Below are positions 39,530 to 49,733 of a DNA stretch of 64,000 bases, one piece after another (positions within the stretch are counted from its first letter, which is position 1; each line of letters starts with the position of its first letter). The notes beneath the pieces are model-generated. The model worked only from the letters and a program-made list of their open reading frames with translations, made no database searches and had not been told where the DNA came from. The position numbers and the translations under genes are program-made. Source of the DNA: Euglena gracilis (taxonomy: Eukaryota > Euglenida > Euglenophyceae > Euglenales); contig CP154956.1 of the NCBI GenBank assembly GCA_039621445.1, positions 23,920,743-23,984,742 of the forward strand, read 5' to 3'.

Positions 39530-40741
39530 AGGTGGCCCCTGGTTTGCATGATTTGCTCACGCATTTTTTGGAGGGGAAACAAATTCAGGTTGAGACCATT
39601 AACGATTTCCTGGGGAGAAACCCCAGCTTAAAACGTTATCAGAGTGCCTTTGCACTTCTGTGGGTAATTTTGGAACACATGGGGGTGCCCCCCCCTGAAG
39701 CCACCACAGACCAAGTGGCTGACGCTTTAATTCAGTTATTCCAATTTTCCAAGGCCCAAGCCCGTAATGCCTACAGTGCTATGCTTTTGATACCTGGGTT
39801 TGGTGGGCTGAGATTCCACACTCTGTTAACCACCTACAAGAGGCTTTGGAACCAAAACCTGGAGAAATATGGGGCATTTTGGGACCCCCTCCCAATCCTC
39901 CTGGGGCTGGCAAAGGCGCCCATGCCCACTGATATTTGTACATTGCGTACACAACTGATTTTTTTGCTCACGAATCCTCTGTTCATACCGATCCTCAGAC
40001 TTATCGCAAGTCAAACGAACCACCAGTGTGTTGGGTAGGGCACCCTACATCAAGATTAAGCGTAAAGGACAGAAATTACATAAGTGGGAAAGGGTTGTGT
40101 CCATTCCCCAGTGTCCCCAATAAGCCCCTTTCATTTAATGATGTGCTATGTGGCTGCTACATGTTTGTTCGTCAGACCTGGGGTCCCCCTCCTAATTTCA
40201 TTAAAACCACCCTTCAGGGCCATAAGTGCTGACACAATTGCTTCTATCACAAAAGACTTTTTGGCCAAACATGGGGTACCCCCCCAGGTGTGGGGGGCCC
40301 ACTCCACCAGAGGGGCAGGGGTTGGTTTTACTAAAAACAAATGGGCATTTCTGCCCAAGAAGTTTGTGAAATTGGTCAGTGGAGGGGGGTGGAGGCTTTT
40401 ACGGCCCACTATCAACGACTTGGTGCCCAGGGTGCCCTGGAAAATGCCCTGGCCCCCTAATTTCAGTGCACAATCTGGCCTCACAAAGGCAAAGTGCGGA
40501 GCCCGAGGTGTCTCGTACTCCCTCGAGGAAAACCGACAAGGGAGGAAGGGACACTGAGGGCGAAGCACAAAGACCTTGTGAGCCCGACCCCCCCACCCGT
40601 AAAAGAAAATTTGTGTTCAAAAGCCCTCGGTCAGAGAGTGGGGGCCAGGGGGTGGAGAGGGGGGGACAACCCCCAGGGGCCAGAAGCCTCGTCGCCCAGT
40701 CGGAGCAGCATCGTCAGCAAACTCCGGCGAGGCGGCACTAA
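39530..40741 (+). pseudogene. Tyrosine recombinase of copy 1 (broken)
   Basis: Begins near HDLLTHFLEGKQIQVET, with NPSLKRYQSAFALLW and GFGGLRFHTLL, then the Arg-containing DICTLRTQL. The HxxR box HSTRGAGV lies near 40,302. The catalytic Tyr region EAFTAHYQRLG follows in another frame, showing a frameshift after HSTRGAGVGF. The C-terminal tail is encoded by the ICR and stops with TAA at 40,739. YRs of this type insert circular DNA copies without target duplication. Confidence 0.88.
40486..40582 (+). repeat. Copy 1 internal complementary region (ICR)
   Basis: First part (to 40,511) is the reverse complement of the left end from 36,353; second part (from 40,512) is the reverse complement of the right end up to 40,875. 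The two join exactly as in a circle junction (GAGGTGT/CTCGTACTCC). Hallmark of DIRS-type replication. Confidence 0.93.
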
Positions 40742-40747
40742 CCAGGG

Positions 40748-40813
40748 ACTCCTAACCCAGCACAAAGAATAATCCAAACAACACCGCCGGCGAGCAAGGC
40801 ATGGCCTCACAAG
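40748..40813 (-). repeat. Copy 1 right inverted terminal repeat
   Basis: Inverse of 36,373-36,441; followed by about 60 bases unique to the right end (TTTGTGCTTCGCCCTCGG to GAGTACGA). Confidence 0.88.
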
Positions 40814-40874
40814 GTCTTTGTGCTTCGCCCTCGGTGTCCCTTCCTCCCTTGTCGGTTTTCCTCGAGGGAGTACG

Positions 40875-42618
40875 AAATCCTTCCCGACTGCGTTCAGGTG
40901 ATGTTACAAAATGTTTTGGGTGGAAGCTGCCAGTAAAATATCTTCCAGGTAAATAAATACTTGGATGCCCCTTTTTCTCCACAGTTTTTCGAATATTTTC
41001 ACGACTCACATGAAGGCATTTGGACATTGGGGCATTAGATTTAGCCCAAAGCAGCCTGTTTGAAATTCCTAGGTCTGCCCCCCTACCTGATGACTTAAAA
41101 ATGGCCTTAGGGCTGGACTCACTGGAATATAGAAATAGGCATCCTTCAGATCTGTTTTTGCTGCAAAGTGGCCTTTTCCAAAACTGGAAAATGTGTGGGA
41201 TATGGCTCAGCTTGAAGAGATTCGCTTGAAACTTCTGATTTATTTCTCTTCGGTCGCTGATTATTCTCCATTTTGTTGTTCCCCGTTCTGCTTTTGAAAT
41301 TATGAACCATGGGATTAAGTGCTGGGTGTCTGAATCACAAACTCGTTTTTATGGAACCAATTTTTTCGTAATCCAGCAGAATGTTTTCTGCCTGGTTCAG
41401 GTCCAAGTGGGCTCTGGGCTTTGGGTCGGTGGACAATTCTGGGGTATTTACCCAGGGAGGTTGAATTCCATTTTTGATCAGTTGACATGTTGCTGGGGGG
41501 GCATGTTTTGACTTCCATCTCAGACTTTTTTGAAGTCTCTGATACAGGGGGGTGTCTCCCCATTTCTCCTGGAATAAATGCTGGTTGCCCTCCTCTTTGC
41601 TGGCCCTTGGCGGGCCATCTTCCTTATGGGGCTGCCCATTTATATACAAAGCCCTTGCAGGGCTGTCCCTTAGCTTCTGGGGGGGCCTGTGAGGTACCCC
41701 CCTTGTGATCTTGTTGTAATTGATCTTCTTGTTGATATTTCTGGCCCCAGTGGCCTTTATGATGACTTGAAAGGCCCCAATGGCCTGATTGGCTTCTGGG
41801 TCGCCATGCCCACTTGAAATCTTGAGGGGTTCTTGGGGCCACACCCTTGACCCCTGAGGGATGGTGTGTTTGGGAAAGGGTGGGGATCGTGTGTTTGACC
41901 TTTTCTGTCCCTGCGATGTCCTGTAGGACCTTGGTGCCGGTGGCTACCTTGGCCTTTGTTCCAGCGATTTCTACAAATGCAGAAATGTGCGGTTTTGGCT
42001 GCCATAGCCCCGCTTGAAGCAAGTGTGTTGTGAAATGTTGAATGCATTTTGTGGGCTTGAATGTAGGCCCCATGGACCTGGTTCCAATGGCCGCAGTGGC
42101 GTGCTGGCCGTTGCCTCTACCACTTACGGGGTGTTCTGACCACTGTCTGCCAGGGTCCGTGGCCATCACTTTATGGGGTCTGGGTGTTGAAAATTTCTTT
42201 TAGGAAATTTATTCTGGGAAAGGGGCAGACACGGTTCGCAACGGTCGGTCCGCGGCGTCAGGTTGTCCAGCTGCTTCGTTTGCTCCCAGTTGAAGGTCTC
42301 CAGCGCTGTGCTTCTTTGAAATTGGACCCTTCATTTATATCCTTTCAAAAAAACTCAACAATTTTTGTTCCTTAATTCTTCACGAGCGCGTCTTTCCGGA
42401 AAGTAGAATTGAATTGATTGACTTCTTGTTCTTCCAATTGATTTTGAATTTGAAGTTCCTTTCTTCTGGGTGTCGACGGGCAAATTTGGAATCAGCCAGA
42501 TCCGACGACAAAATGCACTAAGTGGGACCTCCTAACCCAACGCACCCAAACATTCCAAACAACACCGCCGGCGAGCAAGGCATGGCCTCACAAGGGCAAA
42601 GTGCGGAGCCCGAGGTGT
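40875..42618 (-). mobile_element. DIRS-like copy 3, 5' part (minus strand)
   Basis: Left terminal repeat at 42,530-42,618 (minus sense ACACCTCGGGCTCCGCAC), a 5' leader ending with GGTGTCGACGGGCAAATTTG-type sequence, gag pseudogene (42,190-41,335), then a decayed RT start running to 40,876, where copy 1 interrupts it. It resumes at 36,352. Confidence 0.85.
41335..42169 (-). pseudogene. Gag-like pseudogene of copy 3
   Basis: Minus-strand frames give MATDPGRQWSEHPVSGRG and Gly/Gln repeats in one frame and WGDTPLYQRLQKSLRWKS with ENILLDYEKIG in another. A frameshift lies near 41,640-41,830. Confidence 0.75.
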
Positions 42619-42670
42619 GCTGGGTGGCTACGCCCTGTTTGGTCAAAACTCTTTGGTGATAGAAGCTGCA
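42619..42670 (-). pseudogene. Tyrosine-recombinase fragment next to copy 3 (older DIRS relic)
   Basis: On the minus strand, directly before the start of copy 3, the codons match the YR phrase ASITKDFLTKQGV with a one-base loss. Sequence left of 35,624 could be the continuation but is too decayed to be sure. It suggests copy 3 landed in an older YR gene. Confidence 0.45.
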
Positions 42671-43043
42671 AGTTTGGGCCATTTTGGGCCATTCATTTTG
42701 GGCCATTTCGGTCATTATTTACCACACAGAGTTATTTTACAACCAAATATAGCCCAAATGGTCCAAAAGTGGTTGATCATCGCCCAAAATGGCCAAAACA
42801 TGATCAACAGTGGCCAATTATGTTGTAAAAAAAAATGGCCGACAATGCAAAAAAAATATTCAAAATGGGCGACATTGTGCAGAAGGGCCCAAATGGGCTA
42901 GAAAAATTGGCTAAAATCCCCAGGTTGTCTCAGGGGCAAGTGACACTCCTCTGTTGGTTTCCCTCTCTGCCATCCCAAGAACGATGCGAACCCCCGGGAT
43001 AGTCCGGGATGGCGTCGGGCGGGCCATCGCTGGGGCGGCACAC

Positions 43044-43164
43044 CACTTGTAGCTGGTCCGGCTGGCAGGCTCCAGCTGGGTAGACTGGATGCCCGCGTAG
43101 TACTTCGGCTGCAGCCGGACCGCATTCCACAGTTTGGCGAACTCGAAGAACAGGCGGGCCGCCC
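43044..43164 (-). CDS. Possible internal exon, unknown protein
   Basis: On the minus strand an acceptor (CCCCCCAG) precedes about 39 codons reading AARLFFEFAKLWNAV, then PKYYAGIQSTQLEPASRTSY, to a GTGTGC donor. Composition is strongly protein-like and GC-rich like the KH and proteasome exons. No partner exons found and the family is not recognised. It may be a gene fragment stranded among transposons. Confidence 0.4.
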
Positions 43165-43320
43165 CTGGGGGGAGGGCACAACGGGGCTGGAGGTTGCCAC
43201 GGAGGCAGAGGGGGAAGAGCCCTATACGATTACGAGCCCGAGGCCCGCCGAGGTGTGCGGATTCATTTGCACGTCATCTTCCTGCCTCCCAATGCTCAGC
43301 CACATTAAGAGCAAACAAAA

Positions 43321-43672
43321 TTAAATAGAGAGAGAGAAGAGGAAAGATAGGATATAGAGAGGGATATATAGGGAGAGAGAGGGAGAGAGAGAGACATATA
43401 CAGGAGAGAGATACAAGAGAGGAGTAGAGAGAGAGAACAGAGAAGACATATATAAGAGGAGAGAGAGAGGAGAGAAGATAGAGAGACAGATAGAATCATA
43501 TATATAGAGATAGAGAGAGAGGGAGAGATAGGGAGAGAGAGAGGGAGAGAGAGGGAGAGAGAGGGAGAGAGAGGGAGAGAGTATATATGGTATATACAGA
43601 GATAGACAGAGAGAAAGAGAGAGAGAGAGAGAGAGACAGAGAGAGAGAGAGGGAGAGAGAGACAGAGAGAGA

Positions 43673-43710
<38 letters not shown>

Positions 43711-43744
43711 TAGAGAGAGGAGAGAGAGAGAGAGAGAGAGGGAG

Positions 43745-43777
<33 letters not shown>

Positions 43778-44201
43778 CAGAGAGGAGAGACAGAGAGAGA
43801 GGAGAGAGGGAGAGAGAGGGGAGAGGGAGGAGAGAGGGGAGATAGAGGGAGAGAGAGACAGAGAGAGACAGAGAGAGAGAGAAGACAGAGAGAGAGACAG
43901 AGACAAGAGAGATAAGAGAGAGAGGGATAATCAGAGAGAAGAGTTACATAGAGAGAAACAGAGAGAAAGAGAGAGATACAGTATAGAGAAAGGACAGAAC
44001 ATAGAGAGAGATGAGAGGGACATATAGGGAGAGGGATAGAGAAGAGAGATAGGAGAGAGAGAGGAGAGAGAGAGGGAGAGATAGAGAGAGGGGAGGGAGG
44101 GAGAGAGGAGAGGGAGAGAGAAGGAGGGTGGAGAGAGAGAGGGAGAGAGAGAGAGAGAGAGAGGGAGAGAGGGGGAGAGAGAGAGAGAGAGGGAGAGAGA
44201 G

Positions 44202-44280
<79 letters not shown>

Positions 44281-44311
44281 TAGAGAGGAAGAGAGAGAGA
44301 GAGAGATAGAG

Positions 44312-44381
<70 letters not shown>

Positions 44382-44470
44382 CGAGAGATAGAGAGAGAGA
44401 TGGAGAGAGAGAGAGAGGGAGAGAGAACACACAGAGAGAGGAGACACAGAGAGAACAACCAATATATAGA
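43321..44470. repeat. GA-rich purine block, about 1.15 kb
   Basis: Almost pure GA/GGA/ATA purine repeat on the plus strand. Long minus-strand frames of Ser-Leu repeats, and plus-strand Arg-Glu repeats, are artefacts. Confidence 0.97.
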
Positions 44471-44938
44471 CAGAGAGACACAGATATATATACAGAGAGA
44501 TTCTATAGATATTATAATAGACAGATATACATATATAGATGTATAATATATACAGATAGAGAGATATATAGTATATAGGTAGATATAGATACATATAGAG
44601 ACACACACATAAGAGATAGAGACACACAGAGATAGATAGAACATAGAGAGATATGTAGAGTATACAGATATATATATAGATATGGATATAGAGGGGATAT
44701 ATATGTATATAGGATATATATGTATATACATATATATACAGAGATGTATATATATACATATAGAGAAGAGGAGATATATGTATATATATGTATATATACA
44801 TATTATACATATATATGTATATATATGTGTTTATCTATGTATCTATATATGTATATGTATATATATGTATATATATGTATATATATGTATATGTATATAT
44901 ATGTATATATATGTGTGTGTGTTTGTGTGTGTGTGTGT

Positions 44939-44970
<32 letters not shown>

Positions 44971-45030
44971 CACACATGTATATATGTATATATGAATATG
45001 GATGAATGCATATATATACATATATGAGGG
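44470..45030. repeat. TA/GATA/TG compound microsatellite
   Basis: GATATA, then TATATG, then TG / CA arrays directly follow the purine block. Tyr-Ile repeat frames are artefacts. Confidence 0.97.
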
Positions 45031-45228
45031 GATATGATATGGGCATATACGGGAAAATATGCAGGTAATAAGCGGTTTTTCAAAAACCACGCCGTGTTTG
45101 GTAACCCAACCGTCATTTCATTTCAGTCCATTTTGCAACAACTTGGTGGCATTTAGGGCTCTGATGTCTTCGACCATTTGCAACATATTGAATCATTTTG
45201 GATCAATTTAGGGGGGTTTTAAGTTTTT

Positions 45229-45900
45229 TTAAAGGGGGCCCCAGGTTTCACAAAGGAACGTGTTGCTGGTACATAAGACATCATCAAAAAAAGGGGCTGA
45301 TTTATGGGCACTGGGGAATGGAGGAAGCTCTCTCCCACTTGTGAATTTTTTGCCCTTTCCGTTTGATTTTGATTTAGCGTGCCACTCGCAACATGCTGAT
45401 GGTTCTTTAGCCTGTTTTAAATTAGATGAACAGAGGATGCGTGAACAGAAAAAAAGTTGTGTACACATTATACATATATCAGATGGCAGAGGGGACTGTG
45501 CAAGCACCAGGAGGATTGGGAGGGGATCGCAGAATGCACCATATTTCCCCAAATTTTGGTTCCAAAGCCTTCTATAAGGTGCCAACATGGCATGGAACCT
45601 TAGGCCACCAAAGCCAGGGATCAAAAGCATAGCACTGTATGCATTGCGTGCTTGGGCCTTGAAAGTTGAAACAATTGAATTAAAGCGTCTACCACTTGGT
45701 CAGTGGTGGCTTCAGGGGGGTGTACCCCCATTTTGTCCAAAAAAAAACCATAAAAGCGTAAACGCACTTTGATAACGCTTAAAACTGGGGTTTATTCCCA
45801 GGAAACTGTTAATGGATGTATTTTGTATTTGTTTCCCCCATGGTTTGCCTGAGCTAATCACGCAAAGCAGGGGCCACCTGGGGGATGGCATTACCCCCAC
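45229..45900 (-). pseudogene. Tyrosine recombinase of copy 5, 3'-truncated
   Basis: Includes FLGINPSFKRYQSAF, MLLIPGFGGLRFHAML, RRLWNQNLGKYGAF and DICIMCTQL, in which the Arg of copies 1 and 2 is changed. Ends at a decayed WGPL before the catalytic C-terminal half. Confidence 0.8.
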
Positions 45901-46199
45901 CCCCCTTGTAAGGGGTGATTTTCTGGCAGAGGGTCCCTGGTACTTTCAAATGTTTTTTTAACTGGGGCCATCATGTGGAGGGGTGACCATCAAAGCTTTG
46001 GCCTGTGGAAACATTTTTAATCTGGGGAGAAATTTTTGAATTTCAGACGAGGTGGGGTTTGCGTAGAGATCCCCTGTTTTTCCCAGTAGAAATTGTTAGG
46101 AATCTACTGCTGTGGCTTCCAAGTTGGGCCACCTGGCCACAAATTGTGTGCAGTTTTTATTGCCCGGTGAGGCAAAAAGTTTTTTTAAAAAGGCTTATG

Positions 46200-47060
46200 T
46201 AATTTTTGAACTGCTGCCTCAGCCACTGAGAAAGCTGGGGGTCCAGTGAATTATCCCCCCTGTCCATTTCCCACCTGCTTATGGGGTCTGCTAGGCATAC
46301 CTTTGAAGTGACCCACTTCACTTGCAGGTTTATGTTGTGTACCGTGCACCATTTGTAAAAAGATCTTAGAATGGAGTTGAAGGGGTCTTTTCTGCCCCCC
46401 CATTTTGTTAAGTAATAGTAAATTTATTGATTGTACACTGACAGGGACACGGTTTCTCCTGGCTGGATGAGGCTTTGCACTGTGCTTATTGCTGCACTTA
46501 ATACTTTGACATTCATGTGCAAAAATGGAGTTTCCCCTCCAAATTTTCGGGACAATTTTGCCTGTTCGAATGGAATAATCCTAACCCTAACCTAACCCTA
46601 TCCCTAACCCTAACCCTAACCCTAACCCTAACCCTAACCCTAACCCTAACCCTAACCCTAACCCTAACCCCTCCCAAGGCATGGGTTCTGCTGTCTGAGT
46701 TCAACTTCCTGGTTGCACTTTTGGCGGAATGGTCTTCCCCACCCCAGGTGTCCAGCAGAATTTCTATTTCTCTTAATTGGTCCTTTATTATTTGGGAAAT
46801 GGGGTGTTTTGAGTCCCAGGGGGCTGTGTAAGTTTCTACCAAAAAATTGCCAGGGAATCCGCAAAGGGCCCTTAGAAAGGGCAGGGCCATCAGATTGCAT
46901 CTGATTTGGCCCAAAATGGCAGCCAACTGCCTTTTTTACATGTATTCTTTTTTTTTACCATTTTTCCCAGGTCTTTTTTTACTGTCTTTCTTTTATTGGG
47001 GGGCACGTGTAATTTTCCGTCCCCTGAGTTTAGTTGAAACCCAAGATGATTTATTATTTG
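46200..47060 (-). pseudogene. RT end and RNase H remnant of copy 5
   Basis: NHLGFQLNSGDGKLHV and LPFLRA segments of the RT end, then KLNSDSRTHALGG of RNase H, the telomeric insertion, and SNRQNCPENLEGKLHF after it. Multiple frameshifts. Confidence 0.8.
46579..46670. repeat. Interstitial telomeric repeat, CCCTAA/TTAGGG, about 15 units
   Basis: Mostly perfect CCCTAA on the plus strand, with two imperfect units at the left. It replaces the short TGTCCAG plus C run that other copies have at this point of RNase H. Frames through it give Val-Arg repeats. Confidence 0.96.
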
Positions 47061-48094
47061 CTCTCTGATTCTCCACTTTGTCACTGGGGTTGGCAATTGA
47101 CATACCATAGGGGCCACGTTTTCGGTCTCCACATCGTTTTGACTTGCCCCTTCCATGGGCATTGAAGAAGAAACTTAAGGCCCCCCCCCTGTCCTCCAAT
47201 GCCCCTTTGGGGGCATCCTCCTGGGCCTGCCAATGGTGTAGTATATTAAATCCCATTGATGGAGGACAACCTTTTAGCTTCTGGCGCTTCCCCCCTTCTG
47301 ACAAATGATGGCCTCAATTGCCTTGAAATTGTTGAGCTTGGGCAAGATGATGGGCCCAGTGGCCTTGATGAGAATAATGCTGGACCCAGTGGTATTGACA
47401 GCAATTTTGGCCCCACTGGCCCTCTTGATGTTGAGCCAACTGGCCATCTTGAAACTTTGACAGTCACCATTGACTTGTCTTTGATCTGGGACACCATGCC
47501 CATTGAAAACCCAGGAGGACCTCTGGGGGCCACCCCTTTACCACTGAAAGGGTTTTTGGCTGGAAACCTTGAGGGGTTCTTGGGGCCCCACCGTTGACCC
47601 CTGGGGGTGAAGTAAATGAGAAAAAATGGGGGGGGTTGTGTTTGACCTTTTCTGCCCCTCCAATGGGCTGTGAGGCTTTGGTACAGATGATCCCCTTGGC
47701 CTTTGTTCCAGCGACGTTTGTAGATGGAGATGCCTTCATTGCTGGTTGTGCCGTCATGGCTTGGTGTGCCTCCATGGTCTGTGCGGTTTTGGCTGCCATA
47801 GCCCCGCTTGAACACATTGTGTGGCTTGTATTGCTGGCCCCCATGGCCCTTGTCCCAACTGCCATATTGGCCGTCTGGCTGCTGGTGCCCACTACGGGAC
47901 CTTCTGACCACTGTCTGACAGGGTCCGTTGTTGTCATCTGGGGGGTTTTTCTGGATTTTCGAAATTTCTGACGGGGAACGGGCTGCTACGGTTCGCAACG
48001 GTCGTTCCCTGTCGTCGGGTTGTCCAGCGGCTGCGGCTGCTCCCTCTTGAAGCTGTACAGCTCTGTGCTTCCTTGAAACTGCATTATTCATCGA
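47050..48094 (-). pseudogene. Gag-like region of copy 5
   Basis: MNNAVSRKHRAVQLQEG start, GPCQTVVRRSRSG (cf. GPWQTVVRRPRKG of copy 1) and later NILHHWQAQEDAPKGALED and GKSKRCGDRKRGPYGM in another frame. One or more frameshifts near 47,250. Confidence 0.75.
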
Positions 48095-48379
48095 AATCCT
48101 TTCAAAAACTGAACAATTTTTTTTCTGCACGATCGTGTCTTTCCAGATATTTGACTTGAATTGAATGACTTCTTCTTCTTCCACTTTGTAAGTAAGGTAA
48201 GTAAAGAAGTTAATTGAAGTTCCTCTCCTCTGGTTGTATAAAGGAAAATTAGGAAGCAGCCACCTCCGGCGACAAAATGCACCGGGCTGGGATTCCAATC
48301 AGTGCAGCGAACAATCACACAACACTGCCGGCCAACAAGGCATGGCCTCACAAGGGCAAAGTGCGGCGCCCGAGGTGTC

Positions 48380-48427
48380 CGAGTGCGAAGCACAAAGACC
48401 TTGTGAGCCCGACCCGCCCCACCCGAC
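48380..48427 (+). pseudogene. ICR/YR-tail fragment between copies 5 and 4
   Basis: GAAGCACAAAGACCTTGTGA then GCCCGACC matches the end of the ICR and YR tail of copies 1 and 2, indicating a further DIRS remnant into which copy 4 inserted. Confidence 0.6.
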
Positions 48428-49449
48428 AGACACCGGGCTCCTCACTTTGCCATTGTCAGGCCATGCCTTGCTCCCCGGCGGGTGTTGCATGATTGTTCGC
48501 TGCGTTGGGTTAGGAGTCCCTGCTTAGTGCCTTTTTTCGCCGGAGTTGGCTAATTCTTAGCTTACCCTTTGACACCCGTAAGAAAGGAAAAGAGTTCACG
48601 AACAAAGAAGAACCAAGAGAAGAAGTCAATGTCAATTCAATATCCAGAGGGACACGAACCAGACGAAAGTAAATAATAAAAGTCAATTATCAAAATTTTA
48701 ATTTGGAGTTCAATTAGCAATGCAGTGGAAAATAAAAATTGGAATAATATGTCCGCCGACGTCCTGGAGCAGTGGCCGCAGCAGCTGGAGAACTTTGAGA
48801 TGCGGTCGACACGTGGCAAACCGTGGCCGTTCTCCCCCCCAGACCCCCATCCAGAGATTTCCCAGCACAACCTCCCCCCCCCCCAGTGACGGCCACGGTC
48901 CTTATACCACTGTGGCCAGAAGGGCCAGAAAAAAAGAAGTCAGCCCCAGCCCTTGGTGGGCAAAGGTTGGGCCTTGGAGGCCCAGAATGCTTCACAATTG
49001 GACATCCAAGACCCATACGTCACGGGGGAAGGGGTTGGTTTGCTCAAGAATTTACGTCTTTCTGCCCAAGCAGTTTGTGAATTTGGTCATTGGAAGGGGG
49101 CTGAGGCTTTTACAGCCCATTATCAAAGACTTGGTGCCCAAGGTGCTTTGGAGAATGCCCTGGCCGCAATAATTTCAGTGCACAATCTGGGATCACAATG
49201 GCAAAGTGCGGAGCCCGAGGTGTCCCGTACTCCCCTGAGGAAAGCCGGCAAGGGAGGTAGGGACGCCAAGGGCAAAGCACAAAGACTTTGTGAGCCCGAC
49301 CCCCCACCCATGTCCCAAAATTTGTCTTCAAACGCCCGCGGTAAAGAAGATGGGGGCCAGGGAGGGGAGAGGGGGGGGGTGCCCCCACTGGAAAGCAGCC
49401 ACGTCTTCACTTCGGAGCAGCCTCAGCAGCCAACTCCGGCGAGGCGGCA
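48428..49449 (+). mobile_element. DIRS-like copy 4, left part: internally deleted element
   Basis: Left terminal repeat from GACACCGGGCTCC, then the common 5' leader (CGCCGGAGTTGGCT), a short decayed gag (48,721-49,025), and a direct join near 49,025 to the YR end (VGLLKNLRLSAQAVCE, HWKGAEAFTAHYQRLG). All RT, RNase H and most of YR are deleted. ICR at 49,197-49,293. Right repeat continues at 54,201 beyond copy 2. Its own length is about 1.16 kb, so it would be non-autonomous. Confidence 0.88.
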
Positions 49450-49733
49450 GACACCTCGGGCTCCGCACTTTGCCATTGTGAGGTCATGCCTTGCTCGCCG
49501 GCGGTTTGTTGTGATTGTTTTGGTGCGCTGGGTTAGGAGGTCCCGCTTAGTGCCTTTTTTCGCCGGAGTTGGCTGATTCTTAACGTGCCCTTCGACACCC
49601 AGAAGAAAGGAACAGAGTTCACGAACGAGGAAGAACTGAGAAAAGAAGTCAATATCAATTCAATATCCAGAAGAACACGAACCAGACGAAAATCAATTGA
49701 GAATTCAATTGTCAAATTTCAATTTCGACTTCG

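Larger units (their letters stand above)
36352..40875 (+). mobile_element. DIRS-like tyrosine-recombinase retrotransposon, copy 1
   Basis: Bounded by (A)GACACCTCGGGC at 36,352 and GGGAGTACG(A) at 40,875. Order: left inverted repeat, gag-like ORF, reverse transcriptase with RNase H, YR overlapping another frame, ICR, right inverted repeat. It lies inside the reverse transcriptase of copy 3: removing it and counting one shared A restores an unbroken codon series KDLLISGFK there. No target-site duplication. Coding regions carry nonsense and frameshift changes (stops at 37,854, 38,682 and 39,034), so this copy is dead. Lack of an obvious methyltransferase domain distinguishes it from Dictyostelium DIRS-1. 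Confidence 0.92.
45229..48379 (-). mobile_element. DIRS-like copy 5 (minus strand), deleted and truncated
   Basis: Starts (minus sense) at 48,379 with ACACCTCGGGCGCC and the left terminal repeat, then gag (48,094-47,050). It fuses near 47,060 to the end of the RT (NHLGFQLN), losing the RT catalytic core. RNase H is interrupted by a telomeric tract, and YR runs to 45,229 (CETWGPL), where similarity stops before the HxxR and Tyr motifs. The ICR and right terminal repeat are absent. Confidence 0.88.

Noticed and set aside
36352-40875. DAM-type methyltransferase domain as in DIRS-1
   Set aside because: No DPPY-like motif or other methyltransferase motif seen in any frame of copies 1 or 2.
43321-44810. 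Very long minus-strand open frames (up to 386 codons)
   Set aside because: They are Ser-Leu or Tyr-Ile repeats generated by GA and TA simple sequence; not genes.
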